Assembly (NCBI RefSeq): GCF_000215745.1
Contig: NC_015663.1
Span: forward strand, 4,216,001-4,280,000
From: Klebsiella aerogenes KCTC 2190
GTDB taxonomy: Bacteria; Pseudomonadota; Gammaproteobacteria; Enterobacterales; Enterobacteriaceae
Direction of reading: 5' to 3'
Length of the DNA stretch: 64,000 nt
The notes beneath the pieces were generated by a model. That model made no database searches, was not told the DNA's origin, and was given only the letters and a program-made list of their open reading frames with translations. Numbering within the stretch: the stretch's first letter is position 1; each line of letters starts with the position of its first letter. A program made the position numbers and the translations under genes. Below are positions 1-8,521 of this stretch, piece after piece.

Positions 1-1963
1 TGTTGTACTGATCGTGACTGCGCAGCGTAACCAGGCGCATCACGTCGTCGCCGTCAACGCGGAAGTTCTCATGGACGCCTTTGAACACCGAGAACATCGC
101 TTTGCCGGTCGGCGTCGGCCAGATCCGCTCGGTTGGCGGCAGCGGCATACGGAAACCGCCCGGATGACGAATACGTTCGTTATAATCCTCGAACCCGGGG
201 ATAGTCTGCTCGATGAGATCGCGGATGCGGTCGTAATCAGCCACCAGCGATAACCAGTCGATCTTACTGTTCGGCAGCGTCGCCGCCGCCATCCCGGCGA
301 CGATAGCCGGTTCCGAGCGCAGCCGGTCAGAGGCCGGTTTCAGTTTGCCGGATGAGGCGTGGACCATCGACATCGAGTCTTCCACGGTAATCGACTGGCG
401 TCCGCTCTCCTGCATATCGAGTTCGGTACGGCCCAGACAAGGCAGAATAAAAGTCTCTTTCGCCACCAGCAGATGCGAACGATTCAGTTTGGTGCCGATG
501 TGCACACTAAGATCCAGCCCGCGCATCGCCGGGAACGCCCGTTCATGATCCGGCATCGCCACCGCGAAATTACCGCCAAGACAGATCAGCGCTTTCGCGT
601 CGCCGGCAACCATTGCCTGCAGCGCTTTCACCGCATCGTGACCATGTCCGCGTGGAGCGACAAAACCGAACACGCTTTCGAGGTTATTCAGAAACTCCGC
701 ACTCGGTTTTTCGGTAATGCCGACGGTACGGTTGCCCTGCACGTTAGAGTGACCGCGCAGCGGGCAGATCCCAGCCCCCGGTTTGCCGATATTGCCGCGC
801 ATCAGCAGAAGGTCCGCAATCAACCGGACGTTAGAGGTGCCTTTGTTATGCTGGGTGATCCCCATGCCATAGGTCACGATAGTGGCGTTGGATTTGGCGT
901 AGGCAACGGCAACGCGCTGCAGATCGTCGCGGGTTAATCCGGACTCACGCTCAATTTCCGGCCAGTTGGTCTGACGTAAATCTTCGGCAAAAGCCTCGAA
1001 GCCGAGGGTGTGCTCGTTAATAAACGCCTGGTCCAGCACCTGGCCCTGGTTCGCTTCGATCTCCAGTAATGCTTTAGCGATCCCTTTCAGCGCCGCGGCA
1101 TCGCCGCCCGCTTTCACCTGGAAATAGGTTGAGGCGATATTCGTCGAGCTGTAGGTTGCCATTTCAATAACGTTCTGCGGGTCGGCAAAACGTTCCAGCG
1201 CCCTTTCACGCAGCGGGTTAAAGACGATAATCGGCACACCGCGGCGGGACAGTTCATGCAACGTGCCCATCATGCGCGGATGGTTGGTTCCGGGGTTGTG
1301 ACCGATGGAAATAACCAGTTCTGTTTTATCAAAGTCGTCCAAAGACACCGTGCCTTTGCCGATGCCGATCGATTGCGGCAGACCGACGCTGGTCGCCTCG
1401 TGGCACATATTGGAGCAGTCCGGGAAGTTATTGGTGCCGAACTCGCGGGCGTAAAGCTGGAACAGATATGCCGCTTCGTTAGAGGCGCGCCCGGAGGTAT
1501 AGAACTCAACTTCATCGGGCTGTATGCCCTGTAATACTTCGCCAATGCGGGCAAACGCGCTTTCCCAGGAGACCGGGCGCAGCGTGTCGCTCTCACGATC
1601 GTAAGACAAGGGATGGGTAATACGTCCGTAACCTTCCAGTTCAAAGTCGCTTTTCGCCAGCAGCGAGGTCACGGTATTGGCGGCGAGGAACTCTGGCGTC
1701 ACGCGTTTGCTGGTGGCTTCCCAGGTAACCGCCTTCGCGCCGTTCTCACAAAACTGGAAGGTTGATTTATGTTCTTTATCCGGCCAGGCGCAGCCGGGGC
1801 AGTCAAAACCGTCAGGCTGGTTGGTACGCAGCAGCGTGACCGGGGCGTCAAGCGCGTCCATTTGCGTACGCACGGCGATGGCGGTCGCTTTTAACGCCCC
1901 CCATCCACCCGCTGGGCCATCATAGGGATGAACACCGGGGACAGCGCGTTTTTTCTTATTCAT
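1..1963 (-). CDS. ydeP: YdeP-type FdhF-like molybdopterin oxidoreductase (3' end outside window)
   Basis: Only the N-terminal ~654 codons are in the window; the gene runs off the left edge. The product resembles E. coli YdeP, an acid-resistance-associated putative molybdopterin oxidoreductase of the formate dehydrogenase H superfamily. Visible family blocks are a glycine-rich start (AAGGWGA-like, here PAGGWGALKA), an FDCPGCAWPD motif, EFYTSGRASNEAA, NFPDCSNMCHE, IGHNPGTNHPRM and GNIGKPGAGICPLRGHSNVQG. The position of the catalytic Cys/Sec of FdhF does not contain an in-frame UGA; the family uses ordinary residues there. The start ATG at 1963 has GGAG-like bases just upstream. No partner subunit is adjacent; a 453-bp AT-rich gap separates it from the divergent cytochrome bd operon. 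The physiological substrate is unknown even in E. coli. Confidence 0.88.
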   Translation of the reverse strand, partial: MNKKKRAVPGVHPYDGPAGGWGALKATAIAVRTQMDALDAPVTLLRTNQPDGFDCPGCAWPDKEHKSTFQFCENGAKAVTWEATSKRVTPEFLAANTVTSLLAKSDFELEGYGRITHPLSYDRESDTLRPVSWESAFARIGEVLQGIQPDEVEFYTSGRASNEAAYLFQLYAREFGTNNFPDCSNMCHEATSVGLPQSIGIGKGTVSLDDFDKTELVISIGHNPGTNHPRMMGTLHELSRRGVPIIVFNPLRERALERFADPQNVIEMATYSSTNIASTYFQVKAGGDAAALKGIAKALLEIEANQGQVLDQAFINEHTLGFEAFAEDLRQTNWPEIERESGLTRDDLQRVAVAYAKSNATIVTYGMGITQHNKGTSNVRLIADLLLMRGNIGKPGAGICPLRGHSNVQGNRTVGITEKPSAEFLNNLESVFGFVAPRGHGHDAVKALQAMVAGDAKALICLGGNFAVAMPDHERAFPAMRGLDLSVHIGTKLNRSHLLVAKETFILPCLGRTELDMQESGRQSITVEDSMSMVHASSGKLKPASDRLRSEPAIVAGMAAATLPNSKIDWLSLVADYDRIRDLIEQTIPGFEDYNERIRHPGGFRMPLPPTERIWPTPTGKAMFSVFKGVHENFRVDGDDVMRLVTLRSHDQYN

Positions 1964-2416
1964 ATGAACTCCTGAATACTCTCTTCAGCTAACGGATGTT
2001 ATTAACAACATTGGTCACGGTTTTTTGCGGCGATGTTAAATAACCACATTAATTAAGCGGGAAATACCACATTTCATTTTCCAATGAATAGCAAATGACA
2101 GGGTTAACTCGTTGTTTTTAATCTTTAACTAAATGTCTGGTGAAAATGAAATGAGCAAATTTACTCGTTAACCAAATAATAACATGTCATTTCGTGTTGT
2201 ATAATAGATGTTATCTATCGGGTGTTAAATTTAACCTATTTGATAATTAAAGAATTATTTTTAAACTTTATTATCAAGGGCATTAACATATTTCAATGCC
2301 CGTCAACGCCGTAATTTAATTGTCATCAACAGGAGGCTTTACGCAGGTAAAGCCGTATCCGCTATGCAGAAAATATTCCATAAATACAATGAAGTAATGT
2401 CGTACAGGGGTGAGCC
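1964..2416. promoter_or_regulatory. AT-rich divergent intergenic region
   Basis: This 453-bp gap separates the leftward ydeP-type gene from the rightward cytochrome bd operon. It is markedly AT-rich and carries TATAAT-like stretches, for example near 2200-2207, so it very probably holds both promoters. No open reading frame with a convincing ribosome site is visible. A perfect short hairpin lies near the downstream end (listed separately). I could not identify a clean FNR or ArcA box. Confidence 0.5.
2335..2354 (+). promoter_or_regulatory. Perfect 8-bp hairpin in the cytochrome bd leader
   Basis: GGCTTTAC, loop GCAG, then GTAAAGCC form a perfect stem about 62 bases before the cioA-like start codon. 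There is no T-run after it, so it is not a simple terminator. It could be a protein-binding site or an mRNA leader structure. No known regulator is recognised. Confidence 0.45.
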
Positions 2417-3826
2417 ATGTTCGGATTAGATGCCTTTTATTTAGCCAGGATACAGTTTGCATTTACTGTATCTTTCCACATCATTTTCCCCGCTATTACC
2501 ATTGGTCTCGCCAGCTACCTTGCGGTACTGGAAGGGCTGTGGTTAAAAACAAAAGAGGATACCTACCGCCAGCTCTACCATTTCTGGTCAAAAATATTTG
2601 CCGTTAATTTTGGTATGGGCGTCGTTTCCGGGCTGGTAATGGCCTATCAGTTTGGCACTAACTGGAGCGGGTTCTCGCAGTTCGCCGGTAGTATTACCGG
2701 GCCGCTGTTGACCTATGAAGTCCTGACCGCCTTCTTCCTCGAAGCTGGCTTTCTTGGCGTCATGCTGTTCGGCTGGCATCGCGTCGGCCGCGGCCTGCAC
2801 TTCTTCGCGACCTGTATGGTGGCGCTGGGCACGCTGTTTTCCACTTTCTGGATCCTCGCGTCCAATAGCTGGATGCACACGCCCCAGGGCTACATTATCG
2901 AGAATGGCATCGTGGTGCCGGTAGACTGGCTGAAGGTCGTTTTTAACCCTTCATTCCCGTATCGCCTGCTGCACATGTCTACCGCCGCCTTCCTTGCCAG
3001 CGCCTTTTTCGTCGGCGCTTCGGCAGCCTGGCATCTGCTGAAAGGCAATGATACGCCGGCAATCCGCAAGATGTTCTCGATGGCGCTGTGGATGGCGCTG
3101 ATCGTCGCCCCCATTCAGGCGATGATTGGCGATGCGCACGGCCTGAATACGCTCGAACATCAACCGGCAAAAATCGCCGCGATTGAAGGGCACTGGGAGA
3201 ATAAACCGGGTGAAGCCACGCCATTAGTGCTGTTTGGTCTGCCGGATATGGACGAGGAACGCACCAAATATAAAATTGAGGTTCCCTATCTTGGTAGCAT
3301 CATCCTGACCCATAGCCTCGATAAACAGGTTCCGGCCTTAAAAAGTTTCCCGAAAGAAGATCGCCCAAATTCCACCATTATCTTCTGGTCGTTCAGGGTG
3401 ATGGCCGGGCTCGGTATGTTAATGGTATTGCTCGGCGTGGTCAGCGCCTGGCTGCGTTGGCGTGGCCGGCTCTACACCTCAAAACCGTTCCTGCGTTTTG
3501 CCCTGTTGATGGGCCCTTCCGGGCTGGTCGCGCTACTGGCAGGCTGGTTTACCACTGAAATTGGCCGCCAGCCGTGGGTAGTCTATGGCGTTCAGCGCAC
3601 CCGGGATGCGGTCTCCGCCCATGGCGATCTGCATATGTCCCTCAGCCTGCTGGCCTTTATCGTGGTCTACGCCTCGGTGTTTGGCGTCGGCTACGTGTAT
3701 CTGATTCGCCTGATAAAAAAAGGGCCAGAAAGTGCGCACACGCCGGAGGACCCGACTCAGAACCAAACCCCTGCCCGCCCGCTGTCTGCGGTGCGCGAAC
3801 CTATGAATACTTCGGGGAGAAAATAA
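2417..3826 (+). CDS. cioA: Cytochrome bd-type quinol oxidase subunit I, CioA-like
   Basis: Subunit I of a bd-type terminal oxidase, an inner-membrane protein that oxidises quinol and reduces oxygen to water. It has about nine membrane segments. The haem ligand histidines are visible at H21 (VSFHIIFP) and H186 (RLLHMS), and the signature GRQPW begins at residue 383. The protein is 469 aa, shorter than E. coli CydA (522) because the quinol-binding Q-loop is short; this is the CioAB/cyanide-insensitive class. It is followed after one base by subunit II and then by a DUF2474 gene, forming a three-gene operon. Canonical cydAB would be expected elsewhere in the genome, so this is probably a second bd oxidase. 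The symbol is by class, not by demonstrated cyanide resistance. Confidence 0.92.
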   Translation: MFGLDAFYLARIQFAFTVSFHIIFPAITIGLASYLAVLEGLWLKTKEDTYRQLYHFWSKIFAVNFGMGVVSGLVMAYQFGTNWSGFSQFAGSITGPLLTYEVLTAFFLEAGFLGVMLFGWHRVGRGLHFFATCMVALGTLFSTFWILASNSWMHTPQGYIIENGIVVPVDWLKVVFNPSFPYRLLHMSTAAFLASAFFVGASAAWHLLKGNDTPAIRKMFSMALWMALIVAPIQAMIGDAHGLNTLEHQPAKIAAIEGHWENKPGEATPLVLFGLPDMDEERTKYKIEVPYLGSIILTHSLDKQVPALKSFPKEDRPNSTIIFWSFRVMAGLGMLMVLLGVVSAWLRWRGRLYTSKPFLRFALLMGPSGLVALLAGWFTTEIGRQPWVVYGVQRTRDAVSAHGDLHMSLSLLAFIVVYASVFGVGYVYLIRLIKKGPESAHTPEDPTQNQTPARPLSAVREPMNTSGRK

Positions 3827-3827
3827 T

Positions 3828-4838
3828 ATGGGTATCGACCTGTCAATTATCTGGTTCACGATCATCGTTTTTGCCACCCTGATGTATATCGTGATGGACG
3901 GTTTCGATCTCGGGATCGGCATTCTGTTCCCGTTTAATAAAAATGAAACCGACCGCGATATGATGATGAATAGCGTGGCGCCGGTGTGGGACGGCAACGA
4001 AACCTGGATGGTGCTGGGCGGCGCGGCGCTGTATGGCGCGTTTCCGCTGGCCTACGCGGTGATTATCGATGCGCTCAGCATCCCGTTAACCGCCATGTTA
4101 CTGGGGCTGATTTTCCGCGGCGTAGCGTTTGAGTTTCGCTTTAAGGCGACGCCGGAACATCGTCCGTTGTGGGATAAGGCGTTTATCGGCGGTTCGCTAC
4201 TGGCGACGTTTAGTCAGGGGATAGCCGTAGGTACCTTGCTCAACGGCCTCAGCGTCACGGGTCGCGAATTTAGCGGCTCAACCCTCGACTGGCTGGCGCC
4301 CTTCCCGCTGTTTTGCGGCGTCGGGCTGGTGATTGCCTACGCGTTACTCGGCTGCACCTGGCTGATAATGAAAACCGAAGGCGCTTTGCATCGCAAAATG
4401 TCTGAGCTGGCGATCCCACTGACCCTGGCATTGCTGGCAGTGGTCGCCATTATCAGCATCTGGACGCCGCTGACTCACCCGGAAATCGCTCACCGCTGGT
4501 TTACATTCCCCAATATCATCTGGTTTATGCCGGTGCCGTTGCTGGTGCTGGTTTGCTGCTGGGGGATTGTCCGTAGCGCCTATAATCGTCAGGCCAGCTA
4601 TGGGCCGTTTTTACTCACTCTGGCGCTGGTGTTCCTCGGGTTCAGCGGCCTTGGGATCAGCATCTGGCCAAACATTATTCCACCAGCAATCTCTATCTGG
4701 CAGGCCGCTTCGCCACCGCAGAGTCAGGGCTTTATGCTGGTCGGTGGACTGCTGATCATTCCGGTTATTTTGATGTACACCTGCTGGAGCTACTACGTGT
4801 TCCGCGGCAAAATCAAACCCGATGAGGGGTATCATTGA
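3828..4838 (+). CDS. cioB: Cytochrome bd-type quinol oxidase subunit II, CioB-like
   Basis: Subunit II of the bd oxidase encoded just upstream. The 336-aa hydrophobic product begins with the family pattern around IWFTIIVFATLMYIVMDGFD and shows WDGNETWMV shortly after, both hallmarks of CydB/AppB/CioB proteins. It would pack against subunit I in the inner membrane and stabilise the haem site; it carries no haem ligands of its own in the known structures. The start lies one base after the subunit I stop, with a GGGGAGA ribosome site inside the upstream gene. Its stop codon overlaps the start of the next gene (TGATG), which indicates translational coupling. Confidence 0.93.
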   Translation: MGIDLSIIWFTIIVFATLMYIVMDGFDLGIGILFPFNKNETDRDMMMNSVAPVWDGNETWMVLGGAALYGAFPLAYAVIIDALSIPLTAMLLGLIFRGVAFEFRFKATPEHRPLWDKAFIGGSLLATFSQGIAVGTLLNGLSVTGREFSGSTLDWLAPFPLFCGVGLVIAYALLGCTWLIMKTEGALHRKMSELAIPLTLALLAVVAIISIWTPLTHPEIAHRWFTFPNIIWFMPVPLLVLVCCWGIVRSAYNRQASYGPFLLTLALVFLGFSGLGISIWPNIIPPAISIWQAASPPQSQGFMLVGGLLIIPVILMYTCWSYYVFRGKIKPDEGYH

Positions 4839-4999
4839 TGGCGACTCAATCTGATAAAACGTTAACGACGCATCATCGTCCGTTCTGGCGCAAACTGATG
4901 TGGCTGGTGATTATCTGGGGGGCCAGCGTGCTGGCGCTCGGCGTGGTCGCCACCTTCTTTAAGCTATTGATGACGGCGGCAGGAATGCGCACTCACTAA
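4838..4999 (+). CDS. Small DUF2474 membrane protein of the bd oxidase operon
   Basis: A 53-codon gene whose ATG overlaps the subunit II stop by one base. The product has a basic N-terminus with a HHRPFWRKLMW segment and one hydrophobic helix (about residues 21-46), the layout of DUF2474 proteins that accompany CioAB-type oxidases. By position and size it is the counterpart of CydX/AppX, the small third subunits of E. coli bd oxidases, although the sequence is different. The strict coupling to cioB and the terminator right after it support a real operon member. Role as an assembly or stability subunit is inference. Confidence 0.85.
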   Translation: MATQSDKTLTTHHRPFWRKLMWLVIIWGASVLALGVVATFFKLLMTAAGMRTH

Positions 5000-5004
5000 T
5001 ACTC

Positions 5005-5038
5005 AACGCCGGACGGGCTGACCGCCCGGCGTTTTTTT
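5005..5038 (+). terminator. Rho-independent terminator of the bd oxidase operon
   Basis: AACGCCGG and CCGGCGTT form the outer stem, extended inward after one mismatch by CGG/CCG, with a GCTGA loop and followed by seven T residues. It lies directly after the DUF2474 stop codon and between convergent genes. Confidence 0.92.
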
Positions 5039-5954
5039 ATGTAAGGTTGTAATAACGGTCGGGCTGCATTTTTTCCGGTAACGGATGTTGCCCGGTCATA
5101 TCCATCAAATTACGTTCAATGGTATTGCACATTGCATTCAGCGGCAGGTCGTTGGCCGAGGTGCCAAACGGATCTTCCAGCTCTTCCGCCAGGGAATCCC
5201 ATGACAGGAAGGTGTAGGAGATAAACACCGAAACAAACGGCGTCATGTAATGCAAATCCCCCACCAGCGCGAAGGGCAATAACGCGCAGAAAAGATAAAC
5301 GGTACGCTGCAAAATCAAGGTGTAGGCAAACGGCACCGGCGTGCTCGCCAGACGCTCGCAGCCCCCCAGAACATGGGCTAACTCATCGAGTTTATTATCC
5401 ATCAAGCCGTAGGTAATATCGCTGAGCTTACCCTGCTCGCGCAGCTTACCTAACTCATTACCAATCAATAATAATATTCGGTTAGTCGGCATTGAGCTGG
5501 CGAGAATTTCCGCCACTTTTTCTTTCGGCAACAAGCGATAGAGGTCAACCGCCGGGTCGGTTTTACGCAGCTGATGCTTAAGGCTCCAGCTGAACGCCAC
5601 CAGATAACTGACTAACGTTTTATGCGTTTCCTCCTCAGCGGGAAGGATATTTTTCAGCTGCCTGACCAGGGTTCGTTCGGCAATCAGCACGGTTCCCCAT
5701 AAATTACGCGCCTCAACGAAGCGGCTGTAGCTCGCGCTATTACGAAAGCCGAGAAAAATCGCAATCGCGATCCCCAACAGGCTAAATGGCGCAACGGTTA
5801 AGTGAATGCCAAGTTGTTCATACCATTGATAGCTGATGATGGCGATGACCGACATCAGAACGTTCAATAGCAGGCGGAAAACAATTTTTGACAGCACGGA
5901 ACCGTGCCAGTCAAACAGACGAAAAAACCAGTGTTGTTCTGGCCGGATGATCAT
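5037..5954 (-). CDS. yneE: Bestrophin-family putative channel protein YneE
   Basis: A 305-aa membrane protein of the bestrophin/UPF0187 family, matching YneE of enterobacteria. A prokaryotic Klebsiella member has been characterised structurally as a pentameric bestrophin homologue (KpBest), which conducts cations. Family features seen are an aromatic N-terminus (HWFFRLFDWHGSVL), a first hydrophobic pair, the conserved GFRNSASYSRFVEARNLWG block around residues 68-88, and a C-terminal EELEDPFG motif. The last codons overlap the end of the T-run of the convergent terminator. It stands alone. The start at 5954 agrees with the family N-terminus. Confidence 0.9.
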   Translation of the reverse strand: MIIRPEQHWFFRLFDWHGSVLSKIVFRLLLNVLMSVIAIISYQWYEQLGIHLTVAPFSLLGIAIAIFLGFRNSASYSRFVEARNLWGTVLIAERTLVRQLKNILPAEEETHKTLVSYLVAFSWSLKHQLRKTDPAVDLYRLLPKEKVAEILASSMPTNRILLLIGNELGKLREQGKLSDITYGLMDNKLDELAHVLGGCERLASTPVPFAYTLILQRTVYLFCALLPFALVGDLHYMTPFVSVFISYTFLSWDSLAEELEDPFGTSANDLPLNAMCNTIERNLMDMTGQHPLPEKMQPDRYYNLT

Positions 5955-6015
5955 TGTATTACTTCCTGAAGACCCAATGATGCTCAGTACATACCCTAAT
6001 GAAAAATGATGGGTA

Positions 6016-6216
6016 TATACCCGTCATACTTCAAGTTGCATGTGCGTTGGCAATAACTCGGCCCATCCCTGGGCCTCGCCCTTACGGGCGCAGTGAACTG
6101 CGTTCAAATTCGTTCCTGACGAATTTGTCCTCGCTCACCCCAGTCACTTACTGGAGTAAGCTCCTGGGGATTCCCTGCGTCGCCGCCTTCCTGCAACTCG
6201 AATTATTTAGGGTATA
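6016..6216. mobile_element. MITE-like repeat of about 201 bp with terminal inverted repeats
   Basis: The ends are imperfect inverted repeats of about 25 bp: the left end starts TATACCC and closes with AGTTGCA, and the right end mirrors both blocks (TGCAACT ... GGGTATA). The flanking TA dinucleotides fit a TA target duplication of the IS630/Tc1 type. Inside are further palindromes, notably CAAATTCGT/ACGAATTTG around a five-base loop and CTTACT/AGTAAG. The element has no transposase. A closely similar sequence family is common in Klebsiella, Serratia and Yersinia chromosomes as I remember it. The apparent 72-codon reading frame here is a by-product of the repeat. Confidence 0.75.
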
Positions 6217-6411
6217 GATATTATCTATTAAGCCATTGGTTAATTTTATTGTACACAAACACGACATCGCGTTGATAACCGCCATTAATTAGCGATGAAT
6301 TAATGGTGGTTTAATTATGGGCTCTTTTTATTTTCCACGCAATATACGGCCTGCAAGCAGGCCGGAGAAATAAACCATCAATAACGGCTTAATGGCCGAT
6401 ATTATGCAGGG
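6217..6411. other. Intergenic remainder with a short GC hairpin
   Basis: This stretch between the MITE-like repeat and the DyP gene contains AT-rich sequence and a GGCCTG/CAGGCC hairpin at 6348-6363. The hairpin is downstream of the leftward DyP gene, but no T-run follows on that strand, so a terminator role is uncertain. No gene is visible. Confidence 0.4.
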
Positions 6412-7356
6412 TTATTCAGCCTGGCGGCTGGATAATTCTTCAAGTAGCGTCGCGGAAGGTACAAAGAACAAACTGCCGGTAACCGGGCGGCTATAATCGA
6501 GCAGTCGATCGTAATTACCGGCCGGGCGACCGACGAACATGTTTTCCAGCATCTGTTCGATGGGCGCCGGGCTGCGCGCATAACCGATAAAATAGGTACC
6601 AAACTCGCCCATACCGGGCTTGCCGAACGGCATGTTGTCGCGCAGGATTTTAATCTCCTCGCCGTTCTCTTCAAGGGTGGTCAGCGAACTGTGCGAACAG
6701 CTGGGTTTGACGTCGGCATCCAGTTCGATGTTAGTCATTTTTTTACGCCCGATAATACGCTCCTGCTGTTCGACGGTTAGCGCATTCCAGCCCGCCATAT
6801 CGTGCAGATATTTCTGCACAATCACGTAGCTACCACCGGCGAAATCCGGGTCTTCATCACCGATAATGGTGAAATCCGCCGCCGCGCGCCCCTGCGGGTT
6901 TTCGCTACCGTCAACGAAACCGATCATCGCCCGACGGTCGAAATAGCGGAAGCCGTGAACTTCATCGACGACCGTTACGGCATCCCCCAACTTATCCATC
7001 AACTGCGTCGCCAGCTCGAAGCTAAGCCCCATATCATCGGAACGGATATGCAGCAGCAGATCGCCCGGCGTAGAGACCGCCACGCGCTCTCCGCTGCCCA
7101 CGCGGCGGAAAGGATGCAGCTGCTGCGGGGTGGGCTGGCCAAACAACTGCGGCCAGATTTCAGCGCCAAATCCGCAGATGCAGGAAATCCCCGCCTCCGG
7201 CATGCGGGTACCAACGGAACGCACAACCGCGGCAAAATCATCGCACCAGTCGCGCACGCGGCTCAGGCTCTCAGCGCTGCGCGCTACGGTCGCGACGATG
7301 AATATCGCCGTTCGCGGCAGCGGTAAAGTAATCGCCTGAGGTTCGTTAATTTTCAT
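6412..7356 (-). CDS. DyP-type haem peroxidase
   Basis: A dye-decolourising peroxidase of 314 aa, a cytoplasmic haem enzyme that uses hydrogen peroxide to oxidise bulky phenolic or dye substrates. The diagnostic distal motif GxxDG is present (GFVDGSENP), followed by AGGSYVIVQKYLHD, IIGRKK, the probable haem-ligand region (KPSCSHSS) and the conserved arginine in ILRDNMPFG. It belongs with YfeX-like/class B enzymes. The chosen ATG at 7356 has an AGAGGA ribosome site; the longer frame to 7377 would need a TTG start without one. It has no twin-arginine leader, and no encapsulin gene is adjacent. It appears monocistronic. Confidence 0.88.
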   Translation of the reverse strand: MKINEPQAITLPLPRTAIFIVATVARSAESLSRVRDWCDDFAAVVRSVGTRMPEAGISCICGFGAEIWPQLFGQPTPQQLHPFRRVGSGERVAVSTPGDLLLHIRSDDMGLSFELATQLMDKLGDAVTVVDEVHGFRYFDRRAMIGFVDGSENPQGRAAADFTIIGDEDPDFAGGSYVIVQKYLHDMAGWNALTVEQQERIIGRKKMTNIELDADVKPSCSHSSLTTLEENGEEIKILRDNMPFGKPGMGEFGTYFIGYARSPAPIEQMLENMFVGRPAGNYDRLLDYSRPVTGSLFFVPSATLLEELSSRQAE

Positions 7357-7425
7357 ATCATCCTCTGTTATTGCCAATTAACGGCAAGGTAGCGTTGACT
7401 CCTGCAGGCAGGAGTCGCAAGTTGT

Positions 7426-8355
7426 TTACGCGTGAGCCAGTTCGCCACCGGGCGCTTCGTAGGGATCAATGTGAATCATCACCTGTAGCACCTCGTGGCG
7501 CGCGAGCACATTTTCCCGCACCGCCAGCGCGATAGCATGGCCTGCACGAACCGACAGCTCGCCCGGAACTTCAATATGGACATCGACGAGGATCAGGTCG
7601 CCCGCCTTACGAGTTTTTAGATCGTGCAACCCCACAACGCCGCCGGTTGCGGCAATGGTGTCGCGTATAGCATTCTGGGTTTGCGTGTCGACCGAGCGAT
7701 CCATTAAATCATGCAAGGCATCGCCGGCAAAAGTGTAACCCATTCGTGTAATCAATACCCCTACTAACAATGCCGCCACGGGATCCAACCAGACAATACC
7801 GGCGAGGTTACCAACGATCCCTACCGCCACTACTACCGACGACGCCGCATCCGAGCGCGCATGCCAGGCGTTGGCAATTAATAATGACGACTGAATGCGC
7901 TTTGCTACCGCCAGCATATAACGGAACAGCGTCTCTTTTGCGATCAGCGCTGCAAGGGCCACCCATAATGCCGTTACATGCACGGATTGAATGGTTTCCG
8001 GATGGAGTAGTTTATCCACCGCCGACCACAACATGCCGACACCGACAACCATTAAAATCGCGCCCAATATCAGCGACGCGCCATTTTCATAGCGCCAGTG
8101 GCCATAATGATGATCGCTGTCGGAAGGTTTACGGCTTTTCTTATTGGCAATCAGAACCACAAAATCAGCAATTAAATCGGAAAGAGAGTGGATGCCATCG
8201 GCAATAAGCCCTTGCGACCCTGAAAACAGGCCGGCGATAATTTGCCCGGTCGATAAAAAAAGATTAACCACGACGCTAACCAGGGTGCTTTTACGCGCAG
8301 CCTGTGAACGCTGATGATATTTATTATCATTCTGTTGATTTTTATTTGCCATCAT
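7426..8355 (-). CDS. Cation diffusion facilitator family efflux protein
   Basis: An inner-membrane divalent-metal/proton antiporter of the CDF family, about 309 aa. Six membrane helices are followed by a cytoplasmic C-terminal domain of about 90 residues. Metal-site motifs are HSLSDLIAD in helix 2 and HARSDAASS in helix 5, the HxxxD-type pair typical of FieF/ZitB proteins. A histidine-containing loop (DSDHHYGHWRYE) follows helix 2. The metal (zinc, iron, manganese or other) cannot be inferred. The start is one of two consecutive ATG codons (8355 or 8352) behind a GGGAGGG ribosome site; the longer frame to 8403 lacks one. It is distinct from the usual fieF locus next to pfkA. Confidence 0.88.
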   Translation of the reverse strand: MMANKNQQNDNKYHQRSQAARKSTLVSVVVNLFLSTGQIIAGLFSGSQGLIADGIHSLSDLIADFVVLIANKKSRKPSDSDHHYGHWRYENGASLILGAILMVVGVGMLWSAVDKLLHPETIQSVHVTALWVALAALIAKETLFRYMLAVAKRIQSSLLIANAWHARSDAASSVVVAVGIVGNLAGIVWLDPVAALLVGVLITRMGYTFAGDALHDLMDRSVDTQTQNAIRDTIAATGGVVGLHDLKTRKAGDLILVDVHIEVPGELSVRAGHAIALAVRENVLARHEVLQVMIHIDPYEAPGGELAHA

Positions 8356-8483
8356 CCCTCCCGAATAAAGTATGGATGATAGCCTGATATGAGTCAGCGA
8401 CATTCAATATTAATGGCTTGTTGATAATAAATTTAAAATAAATAGCCTGAGTTATAATATATAAATGCGAATGATTACGCTTT

Positions 8484-8517
8484 AAAAATAATAGCCGACA
8501 TTGAGCGGCTATTTTTT
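8484..8517 (-). terminator. Rho-independent terminator after the MpaB-family gene
   Basis: AATAGCCG and CGGCTATT form a perfect 8-bp stem with an 8-base loop, flanked by A-rich and T-rich tracts on both sides. It follows the leftward gene ending at 8522, and its composition could let it act in both directions. Confidence 0.85.
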
Positions 8518-8521
8518 ACTT

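Noticed and set aside
2410..2607. Overlapping 65-codon frame at the start of cioA
   Set aside because: Out of frame with a strongly conserved oxidase gene and lacking any ribosome site of its own.
5999..6217. 72-codon frame upstream of the DyP peroxidase
   Set aside because: It coincides with the MITE-like repeat and its palindromes, and no protein family is seen.
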